NCBI GenBank assembly: GCA_001632435.1 | Contig: KV424034.1 | Coordinates: 4,871-68,870, forward strand | From: Calocera cornea HHB12733 | Taxonomy: Eukaryota; Basidiomycota; Dacrymycetes; Dacrymycetales; Dacrymycetaceae | Direction of reading: 5' to 3' | Length of the DNA stretch: 64,000 bases | In this document: piece by piece, positions 10,569-21,439 of the stretch | How positions within the stretch are numbered: the first letter of the stretch is position 1 | Layout: each line of letters starts with the position of its first letter | Translations under genes and position numbers: made by a program | Notes under the pieces: generated by a model | What the model saw: the letters and a program-made list of their open reading frames with translations, nothing else | Told to the model about the DNA's origin: nothing | Databases searched by the model: none

Positions 10569-11820
10569 ATGATGATACTTTCGCTGCTGCTTCTCGCCTC
10601 TTCGGCCCTCGCGGCACCCTCCCCGGCCGACCGCAGCCTCTTCTGCAACACGCCCGCGTACGTGCCGTACAACAATGCCGTGCTGCCGAACCCGTTCGTG
10701 TTCGACAACGGCGCGCCCGTGCAGAGCTTTGCCGACTGGGACTGCCGCCGCTCGCAGATCTCCGCGCTCATCCAGGGGTACGAGGCCGGCGCGCTGCCCG
10801 GCCGGCCGCCGCTCGTCTCGTCGACGTTTGCCAGGAGCGGGTACAAGGCCAACTTCACCGTCACGGCCGGGTTCCCCTCGGGCACGATCTCGTGGACCAA
10901 CACGATCGCGTACCCGAACACCACGGCGCCTGGGGCGGGCTGGCCGCTGGTCATCGCGTACGATGGCCTGAGCATCCCTATTCCTCCTGGTGTGAGTTCG
11001 GTCCCACCGATTGGCGGAAAGAACTAACCAGTTGCAGGTGGCCGTCCTGACGTACCCAAACTCGCTCATCGCGGAGCAGAACAGCAGCCCGGCGAGCCGC
11101 GGTGTCGGCCTGTTCTACGACCTGTACGGCAACGTCAGCGCGAGCTCGATGACTGCGTGGGTGTGGGGCGTGAGCCGGGTGATCGACGCGCTGGAGGAGA
11201 GCGACACTGCGAATTTCAACCTGGCCAAGATCGCCGTGACGGGGTGTTCGCGCGACGGCAAGGGCACACTCATGGCCGGCGCGTTCGAGACCCGGATCGC
11301 ACTCACGATCCCGCAGGAGTCCGGGTCGGGCGGAGACACCTGCTGGCGCCTGTCAAAGTACGAGCAGGACAGCGGCGACGTCGTCCAGCAGGCGACGGAG
11401 ATCGTGCAGGAGAACGTGTGGTTCTCGACCAACTTTGACAACTATGTGTACAACATCAGCGAGCTGCCGTACGACCACCATTTCCTCGCGGGCATGGTCG
11501 CGCCCCGCGCGTTGCTGTCCTACGAGAACACCGACGTGGAATGGCTCAGCCCACTGTCGGCGTACGGCTGCATGAGCGCGGCGCACACGATCTACGAGGC
11601 GATGGGCATCGCGGACCATCACGGGTTCGTCCAGGTCGGCAACCACAGCCATTGCGCCTTCCCGTCCTATCTCGAGGACTCGCTCTTCGCGTTCTTCGAC
11701 CGGTTCCTGCTGGACGAGCCGGACACCAACACAAACTACTTCAGCACGAACGGCGTATTCAACGGAACGGTGTGGGATCCCGGCTACTGGATCCCGTGGG
11801 CCACGCCGAGGTTCTGGTAA
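10569..11820 (+). CDS. secreted 4-O-methyl-glucuronoyl methylesterase, family CE15
   Basis: Extracellular esterase that cleaves ester bonds between lignin alcohols and 4-O-methylglucuronic acid on xylan. Two exons (10569-10991, 11038-11820) give 401 aa. Residues 1-16 are a signal peptide ([16 protein letters not shown]). The mature protein starts near [18 protein letters not shown], as in other CE15 enzymes. The nucleophile motif GCSRDGKG lies at about 210-217. The acidic residue is probably the Glu of PQESGSGGD near 234, and the His is in NHSHC near 344. There is no CBM1 cellulose-binding module, unlike some family members. Possible N-glycosylation sites occur (NFT, NTT, NVS). The second in-frame ATG at 10572 is an equally possible start. 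Confidence 0.93.
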
Positions 11821-12536
11821 ATCGGGCATGGGATTCTGGTCGAGGTGTACCGATGCGAGGTTTGGTGACAGTGGTAGTGCAGCTTCGTTGGTGTAGTTGG
11901 TTCATCTCGTCAATGTCATACAGTGAAATGGTTATGGCCTGTGTGCTCCGGCGCTCTGAAATGGTGTTTGACGGGTTACCGCACACGATCAGTGCGGCTG
12001 CTGCACCTCACTGTGCACAATCAAGTGCAGAGTATATCCCTTCACTGTTCGCCACGAATCGAAACGCCCATCGTGGCCAGTGGAATCAGCCGACGTCTCC
12101 TGACTCCCAAAGCGCGTCGCAGGTCAGCGACGTGAGCTGATCGGCCTGCTACAGTTCCCTGTTACTTACGCTGTGGCACTGTGCCCGGGAATGCGGCTGC
12201 GCGGGGCCGAGCGAAGGCTGCCCCAGACTGCGCACCGTATATAGATATAGAGCGTTTCCTGCCCTGGACTGGCTGCTGTTCCATTTCCGCACATATCCGC
12301 CCTGTCGTGACGAGGGTGACTCTGATTCTGCGCTGAGAGATCTGCGATTCATTGTAATTATTGTTCAACGACCGGAAGGACTAGGACTGACTGCAAGCGT
12401 CCGGTGACCAGAGTGGCTGGACCTCGACGCGCGCCATCGCACCGCTGACCCCCGCAGCCCATCCCCTCGCCGTGACAACTGACGCCGGCGCTGTCCTCTC
12501 TGCAGTCCTCGCCATCCACCAACCAACGTCCCAGCG
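11821..12536. other. intergenic, no gene recognised
   Basis: Holds the 3' flank of the CE15 gene and the upstream region of the zinc-ribbon gene. Nothing else is supported. Confidence 0.4.
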
Positions 12537-13350
12537 ATGTGTGACTTCCGTAAGCCCCTCCCCTCCCTCCCCTCTCCTTCCCCAACCCGCTCACTAACCA
12601 CCCCGCAGTCCCCCTAATCTTCGTCTGTACGCCCCGCTCCCTCCCAGCCAGCCGTGTCACGACGAGCCACTGACGTGTCCGCGTCGCGCAGGGGGATGCC
12701 CGACCAAGATCTCGGCGGACAACAGCGGCCCGCCGATGGTCTGCCCGCGGTGCCACAACCCGAGCGTGCACGGGGCCAAGAGCAGGATGTGGTTCGAATT
12801 GTGCGTCCTGGTTTGCTGGCTTCCCATCTTCTTGCAACCTCTCCCACGTCTCCCCGCCACTTCTGACCGCTCCCTCCCTCCCCAACGCCCCCTCTCACCC
12901 TCCAACGCCCCTCCCCCTTCCTCCTCCTCATCCCCCCTCCTCCTCCTCATCCCCCTCGCTGACGCCCCCAAAAGCTGCTTCGTCCCCCTAATCCCCTGCC
13001 AATCCGAGCAAATCTGGTACTGCCCAATCTGCAGCTGGGAAGCCGCGCAAGCCGGCAACCCCCAGCCCGCGCTCGCCCAGCCGGGGTACGGCGGGCCAGC
13101 ACAGCAGCAGTACACCCAGCCGGGGTACCAGCCGCCGCCGAATGCCGCGCAGGGGTGGGGCGCGCAGGGCGGGTGGGGAAACCAGGGCGCACACCCGTAC
13201 CCCTCGCCCGGTGCACCGGGCCAAGCGGGCATGCCGCCCTACGTCCCGCCCCAGGGGGGACCGCCCCCCCAGGGGAAGGGCGGGTATCAGCAGGGCGGCG
13301 GGTACGGCGCGCCTTACCCGCCTGGGCAGCCGCCGCCGCCGCCGCATTGA
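12537..13350 (+). CDS. small zinc-ribbon protein with Pro/Gly/Gln/Tyr-rich tail
   Basis: Four exons (12537-12549, 12609-12626, 12692-12800, 12975-13350) give 171 aa. The first two coding exons are only 13 and 18 nt. The N-terminal 75 residues hold a hydrophobic start (MCDFLPLIFVWGCP), a CPRC knuckle (CPRCHNPSVHGAKSRMWFE), FVPLIPC and a second knuckle YCPICSW. This is the pattern of the fungal zinc-ribbon family (zinc_ribbon_15 type), in which the two CxxC pairs bind zinc. The remaining 95 residues are low-complexity Gly/Pro/Gln/Tyr repeats. The function of this family is not known. The 174-nt third intron is long for this window. Confidence 0.75.
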
Positions 13351-14042
13351 GCGGCCGGCTTGCGCGTGGGATGCCATATATCGCAAGGTTGCCGTATTTG
13401 TTGCAAGGCGGGGCGGAGCGGTTAATAGGCTGGTCGAGGGTGGCTGGGCACGAATTATGCTGTATGAACGCCATGGTTCTTTTTCCTCTTCTTTTCTTTC
13501 TTTTCTGCATCTTCTCCCCTGCTTTCATGGCCAAAGATCATCGGTCTCGCAGAACAGAACACAGTAATCAAACGTCTTTCTTTCCATGCGTCCCGACTGC
13601 CGCTCTCCGCGACCTCCCAACCCCTGCGACCGAGGTCGTTCCGCAGAGAGCAGCACAGAAAAGCACGCGCGTAAAGCGCCAACCATTCTATTCTACTCAT
13701 TACAACAAAACCACGCAGTTTCAGTATCAGAGCATTTCGCTCTATGTCGGTCTGTGTACCGGCTCGTGCCGCCCCGTCTCGACATCCGTCATGCCCAGGC
13801 CGCACTAACCGCTACACCTCACCCCGCACCCCGCGCACCGGCCTACGCCGCCCCCACCTCCGGGACCGCACTACCCACTACGCCATCCCACAACCCACAA
13901 CCCACATCCACAACTCCCACCGCACAGCACTCCCCGCGCCCAACCCGCGCCCTGCATGCTCGCGCCGTATCGCCCACGCTCAGATTCAGAGCCAGAGCCA
14001 GGGCGAGGCGAGCCAGCCAGAGGTCGGGTCAGGAGTCAGCGG
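13351..14042. other. intergenic between convergent genes
   Basis: Holds the 3' flanks of the zinc-ribbon gene and HEL2. It is Pro/Thr-rich in translation but without domains, so no gene is called. Confidence 0.4.
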
Positions 14043-16512
14043 TCAGGTCGGGAAGCTCCCGAGCGTGAAGAGCGTCTCCTTGCCCTTGCGTTTCTTCTTC
14101 CCTCCCCCTCCCCCTCCCGCGCCCCCGGCCCCTGCCCCAGGACCAGCGGCGCCTCCCTGGCGCGCACCTCCCGCAGCAGCCGAGCTGCCCCCAGCGCCCC
14201 ACGCCCCCCCGGCCCCGCTCTCCGTCGGGCTCCCAGGGCTCGTAGGACTCCCCTGCCCACTGCCGCTGGCCAACGGCCTGCCCCAGCTGTTCCCCCCGGA
14301 CGCTTCAGAGTGCGCGTGGCCAAGGATGTTGCGGAGCGAGCTGTTCCCGCCCTGCGCGCTCAGGGGCACGCGGGAAGTGGGCGGTTCCCTCAAGGGGAGG
14401 CCGGGGAAGGCGCGGCCGTCCGTGGGGGCGGGGGCGCGCCGGGCGGAAGAGGTTGAGGACGGGACGGAGGAAGGGCGGACGTGCACGCTGTATGGCGTTG
14501 GGACGGCCGGGGGGCGCGGGGAGGACGAGGCGGAGGCGGAGGCAGAGGCAGAGGCAGAGGCAGAGGCGGAGGCGGCGCTCCACGCTGTGCTGCTCGCCCC
14601 TCCCGGGCGGCGCGGCGCAGGGGCCGCGACGGCAGACGAGAGCGCGGGGAAGGCGTGCGCCCCCGCCGCCCCCGCCGTAGCTTGCCGCGGTGCGGGCGCG
14701 GGCAAGGGCAGGGGAACAGTGCGCTGCGCTGCGCGCTCGACGCGGTCCCAGACCGTCCTCTGCTGGGCCTGCCCCGCCGCGCCCCTCCTCCCCGCCCCGG
14801 CCCCAGCTCCGGCCGGCCCAGCGCGCGCCCCACCCGCGGTAAAAGGCGCCGGGATGCCCCTCCCGCTCGCGACGGCCGCGAACCCACTATCCGTGCTCAA
14901 GCTCGGGAAGGCCGCGCCGCGGTCGGCCTTGAACGCGCTTATGGTCGTGCGCAGGTCCTGCTCGTGGTCCGCCGAGAGCGCGCCGTGGTTCGCCAGGTGC
15001 TGGAGGGCCTTGAGGATCAGCTCGTCCGGGTCCACGGCGCCCGCCCCGCCCCGGCGCGTGCTGGAGCTGGGGGAGGCGGGGGAGGCGAGGAGCGAGGCGA
15101 GGATGGTGAGGAGGTCTTTGGCCGAGGACTGGTGCGAGAGCCAGGCGAGGAGCGAGCTGCGCAGGGCGAGCATCTGCGTGGGGGGCAGCACGGGCAGCGG
15201 CTTGAGCAAAGCCTGCCACGCCGCGATCTGCGCGTCTGTAAGCTCCTGCCGCTGGAGCGTGTCGAGTGCTTCGCGCGAGTTGGCGTTTTCGCCTTCCTCA
15301 GGGAGGCCCGTGGTCAGCTGCGCGCCGAACCGGCCTCTCCTGCGCCCTGTCCCTGCAGCGCCTGATGAGCCCGCGGGCCCCGAGCCGCCCCCCGAGCCGG
15401 AGCCGGAGCCATGCGCGCCCGGGGCGAACATACCGCCCAGCTCGCGCATCTCGCGCAGCTCGCGCTGGCTCAGCTCCGACCCGTGCGTCTCGACATAGTG
15501 CGCCTTGAGGTCCATCGGCGTCGGGAAGACGACGAAGTGCTGGGCCTGGCAGGTCGGGTGCGGGCACGGGTAGTGCGCGCTCGTGAAGTGCGCGGAGAGA
15601 GAGGGGTAGGACTGGAAGCTGTGAACGTACAGAACACAAGGCACAAGGCATTAGGACTGCCAGGGATAGTGGGTAGGGAGAGGCGTACTAGACGTCGCGC
15701 AGCCCCGCGCGCCGGCAGAGAAAGCACTCCTCGTGCGCCTCGCGCAGGTGCGCGTACAGCTCGTCGCTGCTCGCGAAGCACTCGCGGTCGAACGCGCACA
15801 TCGGGTGGCTCCACTCGACGGTGTCGTCCTCGTCCTCGTCCTCGTCGTCCTCTCCCTCACCGCCCCCGCCGCCCCTGGCATGCCCACCCCGCGCACGGCC
15901 TCGCGCCCGGCCGCGGGAGACGTCGGACGGGGGCCTGGGCAAGCTGGGGAGGTGCCGCCTGAGCTGGGCGGGGGTGTAGAGCACATGCTCATGGGCGAAG
16001 ATCTTCTTGCTCCTGACGCAGAGCTCGCAGAGCATGCGCGCGTGGGCGTCGCGGGTGTGCTTGGCGAGCTCTGGGAAGCCGCCGCGGAGGGCGACGAAGG
16101 TGCATGGGTCTCCCTGGGCGCCTTTGGGCGGGAGGGAGTCCGGGTCTGTGAGGGTGTGGAGGGCGGAGTAGGGGCAGTTGAAGCGGAGAAGCTGGAGGGT
16201 TGCCTGCTTTATGGGGAGGGACTCGAATGCGATTGCGAGTGCCTCGTCTGAGAAGGGGCACGTGTCTGTGAACGCGTCGAACACCTTCTCGCGCTCCTCC
16301 TGGCTGGGCGCGGCGAGTGCTGCCGGGTCCGCGAGGGTTGCCGGGGTGAGGAAGAGGAGGCGGGGCTGTGGCTGCTTGCAGACGGTGCACGAGGCGGACT
16401 TGTAGAGGGCGCGGAGGCGGAGGGCGCAGATGTGGCAGGTGGTGTGCAGGCAGGGCGAGAGGGAGAGGATCGTGATCGGGTTCGCGCAGATGTGGCACAC
16501 CACTTCTTCCCC

Positions 16513-16543
<31 letters not shown>

Positions 16544-16602
16544 AGGGACGCCGACACCGGCGTCGCGGCACCCGAGCCGGGCAGCGACGGCATTCGATGC
16601 AT
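14043..16602 (-). CDS. HEL2: RING/C2H2 E3 ubiquitin ligase, HEL2/ZNF598 family
   Basis: Sensor of collided ribosomes that ubiquitinates small-subunit proteins and starts ribosome-associated quality control. Two exons (16602-15689 and 15618-14043, minus strand) give 829 aa. The RING is at about 35-75 (CHICANP..HTTCHIC..CTVCKQP). Family-specific C2H2-type fingers follow: MLCELCVRSKKIFAHEH, HPMCAFDRECF, HLREAHEECFLC, then SLSAHFTSAHYPCPHPTC and HFVVFPTPMDLKAH. The splice joins RDV to YFQSYPSL, restoring the family's RDxYY..Y pattern. Residues 20-32 are Ser-Ala repeats, and the C-terminal half is low-complexity Ala/Gly/Pro with Ser-Ala runs. A second start at 16593 is possible. It is head-to-head with eIF4A, 377 bp apart. 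Confidence 0.92.
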
Positions 16603-16979
16603 ACAGGCGAGGGGAGGGTATACGCAGTGTCCAAGGGTGGCAGCAGAGACGGGGGGTAGCCGCCCACACCACACCCGGAACTACCTCGGCTCCGAACACA
16701 GCCACCGGAAATTTCCACTCCAGCCGGCCAGGGGGGGGCACGCGGTGGGCTCGCTGCCGCCCGACCCGAAAAATTGAAGTCATCCGGACGTGGCCGGCCC
16801 CTCCCCGCTTCCTCCTCACACACAAACCACCACCTCAACCTTCACCTCGACGCGACCTCTCTCGCTCGAGTCGACCACCCCTTTCCCAGCGCATATACAA
16901 GCAGTTTACCCGCGGGTTCAGGTCGACACTACGCAGTCGACTCTAGCTCGCTACTCATAATCCTCACAGCACACCAATC

Positions 16980-18364
16980 ATGGCTTCGTGCGTCCCCTTT
17001 CCTGCCCTGTCCGCCTCATTCCATCCCGATAGGCACTGACGACGGCTGGCGTGCACAGCAACGAACCCCTGCAGGATATCCAGGCGGAGGAGATCGAGTC
17101 CAACTGGGACCAGGTCGTCGACAAGTGAGTGCGCGGGCCCCGCGCCTCGTGCCCGCCGGGTGGAGGCACATGCTGACCTCATCCCCCCAGCTTCGACAAC
17201 ATGGAGCTCAAGCCCGAGCTCTTGCGCGGTGTCTACGCCTACGGGTGCGTGCCTCCCTTGCAGGTGCAGTGGATGGATGCTGACTAGATGGGTGGCAGGT
17301 TCGAGCGCCCCTCGGCCATCCAGCAGCGCGCCATCGTCCCCGTCATCAAGGGCCACGACGTGATCGCGCAGGCGCAGTCCGGGACGGGCAAGACCGCCAC
17401 CTTCTCCATCTCGATCCTGCAGCGGCTGGATCTCTCGATCAAGGCGACGCAGGCGCTGATCCTCGCGCCGACGCGCGAGCTGGCGCAGCAGATCCAGAAG
17501 GTGGTGATCGCGCTCGGGGACTACATGAACATCGAGTGCCACGCGTGCATCGGGGGCACGAACGTGCGCGAGGACATGCAGAAGCTGAGCGAGGGCGCCC
17601 AGGTCGTCGTCGGCACCCCCGGCCGCGTCTACGACATGATCAACCGCCGCGCCCTCCGCACGGACAACATCAAGATCTTCTGCCTGGACGAGGCGGACGA
17701 GATGCTTGCCCGCGGCTTCAGGGAGCAGATCTACGAGGTCTTCCAGCTCCTCCCCCAGGAGACCCAGGTCGTCCTCCTCTCCGCGACGATGCCCGCGGAC
17801 GTGCTCGAGGTGACGAAAAAGTTCATGCGCGACCCCGTCCGCATCCTCGTCAAGCGCGACGAGCTCACGCTCGAGGGCATCAAGCAGTTCTACATCGCCG
17901 TCGAGAAGGAGGAGTGGAAGCTCGACACGCTGTGCGACCTCTACGAGACGGTGACGATCACCCAGGCCGTCATCTTCTGCAACACGCGGCGCAAGGTCGA
18001 CTGGCTCACCGAGCAGCTGCACAAGCGCGAGTTCACCGTCTCGGCCATGCACGGCGACATGGAGCAGAAGCAGCGCGAGGTCCTCATGAAGGAGTTCCGC
18101 TCCGGCTCCTCCCGCGTCCTCATCACCACCGACCTGCTCGCGCGGGGGATCGACGTCCAGCAGGTCTCCCTGGTTATCAACTACGACCTGCCCACGAACC
18201 GCGAGAACTACATCCACCGCATCGGCCGCGGCGGCCGCTTCGGCCGCAAGGGCGTCGCGATCAACTTTGTCACCACGGAGGACGTGCGCATGCTGCGCGA
18301 GATCGAGCAGTTCTACAACACACAGATCGACGAGATGCCCCTCAACGTCGCCGACCTCATCTGA
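16980..18364 (+). CDS. TIF1: translation initiation factor eIF4A (DEAD-box RNA helicase)
   Basis: Helicase of the eIF4F complex that unwinds mRNA 5' leaders. Four exons (16980-16987, 17059-17124, 17191-17244, 17299-18364) give 397 aa, the usual length. The first coding exon is 8 nt. The DEAD-box motifs are intact and in order: Q motif [10 protein letters not shown] (about 44-53), motif I AQSGTGKT (about 67), [18 protein letters not shown] (about 171), SAT (about 203), ARGID and HRIGRGGR (about 348). The C-terminus LNVADLI is typical of eIF4A. Confidence 0.97.
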
Positions 18365-19069
18365 TCGTCTGCCCTGCCCTGCCCTGCCCTGTCGTCGCCC
18401 GCACTAACCGCACCGCACGCAAAACCGCCGACCGCCGCCGTCTGGACCGTCCTGACCACCGACTACCGACCACCGACCACCGACCCGCACGCCCCATCCA
18501 AAACGCACTCTCAGCCGCACTCGCAACCGCCGCCCCCGTACCCGCTCCCTCACCCGCTCCCTCACCCCTGCGCAACCCCCCCGACGGCAACTCCCCAACC
18601 CCCCGACCCCCGACCAACCCTGACCAACTGCTGCAATAACCATCCGATCCCAATTGTTTCCAAGAGCACATGCTGAGAGACGCCCGATACGCCGCTGCGA
18701 CGATGTTGACGACTGTGTTCCTCTCCCTCTCCCTCTTTCCCGTTCCGTCTCTTTTCTGTTTCTGTTTCTGTTCCAGTTCCAGTCCAAGTTCCACTCTCAC
18801 TGTCGGTTCTTGTTCGTTTGAGTTTCGTGTCCCGAGCGTCTCCATGCGTCGCCGTAAACGTGTCCTCGTTGACTCAATAGATATGTCGTTCAAGCTACAG
18901 CGCGTGCGTCCCCGCGCGATGTCGATCTCGATCTCGCGCGGCAATGGGCGGAACAGAACACCTTTCGGCGCGTAGCGACGGTATACAGTATTGCCGCAGC
19001 GCTATGTATGCCTCAGTTACTGTAAGTTGACTAGTACTATCTTTGTAGCTCGTCGCTCGTCGCGGCCCC
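18365..19069. other. intergenic, simple-sequence-rich
   Basis: 3' flank of eIF4A with CCTGC and CCGACCAC tandem units near 18370-18490 and a CTCTTTCC-type pyrimidine tract near 18720-18780. No gene is seen. Confidence 0.45.
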
Positions 19070-20100
19070 GGCAGCCGCCCGATCATTCGTCCGCCCTTGT
19101 CGTGGGCCAGTCCGACCGCCGTGTCTGCCCTTGACTACTAAGCCGCGCGCGCCCTGCTCTCCTCCATACCCATCATCGCCATCCGTCCCTTCCTACGGCA
19201 AGCCTGAAGTCCCAGCTCCATTTTGGGCGGCGAGGGTCCAGGTGTAACTCGCGGACCACTGGGGTCCTATGTAGGGTATGGCACACATATGGGAGAGCAG
19301 GCACTGTAGCAGTGATATCTCAGAATTCACCTTATTAACTAGCAAAATAAGCGGAAAATATAAGCATTGTAGCATAGTAGTACATTGCTGATACTTTTGA
19401 TTGTTTGATAAATGCTTCATTGTTGTGTATTCTGGCAGGTAATTCTTGTACTGTATCGTGAGCTTTGTGTAGCCGGAGTCTGAAGCCAGACTGTGCACGC
19501 GCGCGACGACAACACCCTGAGCGGAGCCAAGTAGAACGGAAGTAAAGTCAATTGGGCTACTCCAGTCATAAGGGCGCTCAGCTTCAGCCTCCGACTACAT
19601 AGCAGGTCCCGGGGCTGCCCAAAAATGTCCTGCCAAAATACACAGCAATGAAAAATTTATCAAATAATTAAAAGTGTCAGCAACGTACTGCTATGATACA
19701 ATGTCTATATTCTCAGATTATTTTACTAGTTAATAAGGTATATTTTGAGATATCACTGCTACAGTGCCTGCTCTCCCATATGTGTGCCATACCCTATGTA
19801 GGACCCCAGTGGTCCGCGAGTTACACCTGGACCCTCGCCGCCCAAAATGAAGCTGGGACTTCAGGCTTGCCGTACTTCCACTGCTGAGAGCGGCACGTCG
19901 GCGAGCTGGGATGGGATCCGAGCCGCGCCATGTGTACCGAGGACTAGGAGAGGAGCTGAGCTCTAGCTGAGCTTGAGCAGCGAGCTCCGAGCGTACTCTG
20001 CTTGCGAGTTCGAGTACGGCGTAGAGGGGAGCTTTGCATCGACGGCCGCTGAAGCTGCATCTGAGAGTGCTACTTGATCCGCTACCTCCAGGAGCGCAGG
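19070..20100 (-). pseudogene. broken partial copy of the coiled-coil gene at 24772-28017, interrupted by a MITE
   Basis: The flanks of the MITE (19070-19193 and 19875-20100) match, in the same orientation, the second exon of the coiled-coil gene (about 27100-27398). Shared stretches include CCGGCAGCCGCCCGATC, GCCCTGCTCTCCTCCATA, GGGAGCTTTGCATCGA and ATCTGAGAGT. On the minus strand the copy still reads DAKLPSTPYS and RSSLLKLS, as in the source protein (DAKLPSTPYS, RSSLLKLL), but it has lost frame elsewhere. It covers about 300 bp of the 3.1-kb gene and has no start or promoter. Confidence 0.8.
19196..19872. mobile_element. foldback MITE, 677 bp, long inverted repeats, TA target site
   Basis: Two arms of about 245 bp (19196-19441 and about 19627-19872) are inverted copies with roughly 85-90% identity by eye. 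They start CGGCAAGCCTGAAGTCCCAG and surround a 185-bp spacer. The element is flanked by TA on both sides (19194-19195 and 19873-19874). Removing it with one TA restores continuity with the coiled-coil gene sequence. TA duplication suggests a Tc1/mariner-type transposase acting in trans. There is no coding capacity. Transcripts would fold into a near-perfect hairpin. Confidence 0.8.
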
Positions 20101-20149
20101 CGTGCATAGGTCACAGCGGCTGCGACCGAGGCGCCTAGGCTGAGTCTCC

Positions 20150-20348
20150 CTATCGTCTCTCTGATGACCGTCGCGTACGGTCTCGCTCGCATGCGTCCGT
20201 TTCCCCTGCTGCTTTCTGTACCTACGCAACTCCGACCTATCCGGACATCAGAAATGCGCGCGGTCTTCACCCAAGAACACTTCGATCTTACGACCAAGCT
20301 AGCTTGGGCTCAACCACGAGCTCGGCACCTTCTGGAACTATCGGTCCC
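20150..20348 (+). pseudogene. inverted fragment of the BET4 gene (intron plus exon 3 start)
   Basis: Positions 20257-20348 match the start of BET4 exon 3 (22427 downward on the minus strand). Shared blocks are TTCACCCAAGAA, TTACGACCAAGCT, GGGCTCAACC and TCTGGAACTATCGG. Similarity continues upstream into the BET4 intron, so this is a DNA-level copy, not a retrocopy. It reads FTQEHFDLTTK where BET4 reads FTQECFDLTTK. It is inverted relative to BET4 and stops about 5 bp before the upstream block of small gene A. Confidence 0.8.
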
Positions 20349-20349
20349 G

Positions 20350-20537
20350 GTCGATGTCTCGCGGGACAAGCGCGCGCGTTGTCTGAGTCGCCGCTGCCGG
20401 TCTGCAGCTCGATCGTCGGCATGCTGGCCGAGCGGTTCTCCAACCTTGCGACGACGCCCCCGGGCGCATTCGTGCGCATATATCTACCCACGCACGCTCG
20501 GTGAACCGGCCCCCCCAACCCCTTTCGCGACCACCAG
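20350..20537 (+). promoter_or_regulatory. conserved upstream block of small gene A
   Basis: This block is similar to about 53530-53725 (minus) upstream of small gene B. Shared pieces are GATGTCTCGC, the AGCTCGATC segment, GCCGAGCGG.TCTCCAACCTT-like sequence, GCGCATTCGTGCGCATATAT and TTCGCGACCACCA. In gene B the block is open as MSRTARARVDSP followed by SSIIG..AERCSNL. In copy A a 2-nt difference breaks that frame. It could be a non-coding leader or a degraded 5' exon. Confidence 0.5.
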
Positions 20538-20553
20538 TTGAGATCACGCGCTC

Positions 20554-21155
20554 ATGGGTGCGTGCATATATGCGCCTGTATGCGGACTGGACTGACGCGC
20601 TTCACAGCGAACCGAGAAACCTACGACCTGGTTGTGCAGGAATTCATGGCCGATATGGCCACCATGTATGTCCGGAACGAGTCGAAGCGGCTCACGAACG
20701 AGGTGGTCAAAGCCCTGTCCGCCCTACACGACAAGTTAGTGGAAGGCAGGATAGACCGGGCGGAGCTTCGACGCCGTCTGGACGACATATATCGCGAATT
20801 GCGGGATATCCATGTACCCCGGATGCTGCAGATGCAAGAGGCCATGACTTTGTATCAGCTGCCTGCTCGCCCGAACGTCCGCGCCGTCCGCCCTGCCCCC
20901 ATCGTCCCCATCGTCCCGGCCGCTCCCCTCCGCCCCGTGGCACCCATGGCACCCCTTCGGCCCCTCGCTCCTCTCCGGCCCGTCATCCCCCTCCAACCCC
21001 TCGCCCCCCTCGTCCCCCCCTCGCCCGTCTCACACCCCGTCCGCCCTGTCCCGACTGTCCCGGTCCCGCCTCCCGCTCCGGTCAAGCACAACTCCACCGA
21101 GCCGCCGTCTGTCCGGCGCTCCGCGCGTCTTGCCGCCCGGAACAAGACCAACTAA
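20554..21155 (+). CDS. small accessory protein, family copy A (unknown function)
   Basis: Two exons (20554-20557 and 20608-21155) give 183 aa starting MANRETYDLVV. The first coding exon is just ATGG; the intron begins GTGCGTGCATATATGCGC and has a CTGAC branch point. Residues 1-85 are predicted helical and charged (KRLTNEVVKALSALHDK, RRRLDDIYRELRD). Residues 90-160 are Pro/Val/Ala repeats of the type PLRPVAPMAPLRP. The C-terminus is RRSARLAARNK. It resembles copy B at 52453-52876 in layout, intron and sequence (start M-A/P-R/N-x-E, then helix, then Pro-rich PIVPIVP / PTVPVT). I do not recognise the family. Confidence 0.6.
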
Positions 21156-21439
21156 TACAGCATCCTCTCGTTTTTGCGACCCCCCCGTATACAATTGCAA
21201 TGTGCAAACAGACTTCCTAATATGATACAATTGATGGTCTCCTGCGACTTCGAGAGGCATCTCGTCGATCGCGGCGTTGTGATAAGGAGCCATCTCGGAA
21301 AGGCTCGCAATGTTCCATTAACTACCGTACAGTGGTTGTACACAGATCGCCTGTATAGCATGCAAAGTGAAACCCAAGTTACAATCTCGCTTACAACACT
21401 GCGTATATACATGAGCACAAGTACGCGGATTAGAACGCA

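Noticed and set aside
10176..11069. 297-residue minus-strand open frame over the CE15 start
   Set aside because: Overlaps the well-supported CE15 exon on the opposite strand and is Arg-rich by composition.
13744..15498. 584-residue plus-strand open frame opposite HEL2
   Set aside because: Antisense shadow of the GC-rich, Ala/Gly/Pro-coding part of HEL2.
16964..18217. 417-residue minus-strand open frame opposite eIF4A
   Set aside because: Antisense shadow produced by strong codon bias in eIF4A; it translates to Asp/Val/Leu-rich sequence without a domain.
20164..20541. 125-residue plus-strand open frame as an independent gene
   Set aside because: It runs through the BET4 fragment and into the upstream block of small gene A. 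Its FTQEHFDLTTK part is explained by the BET4 copy.
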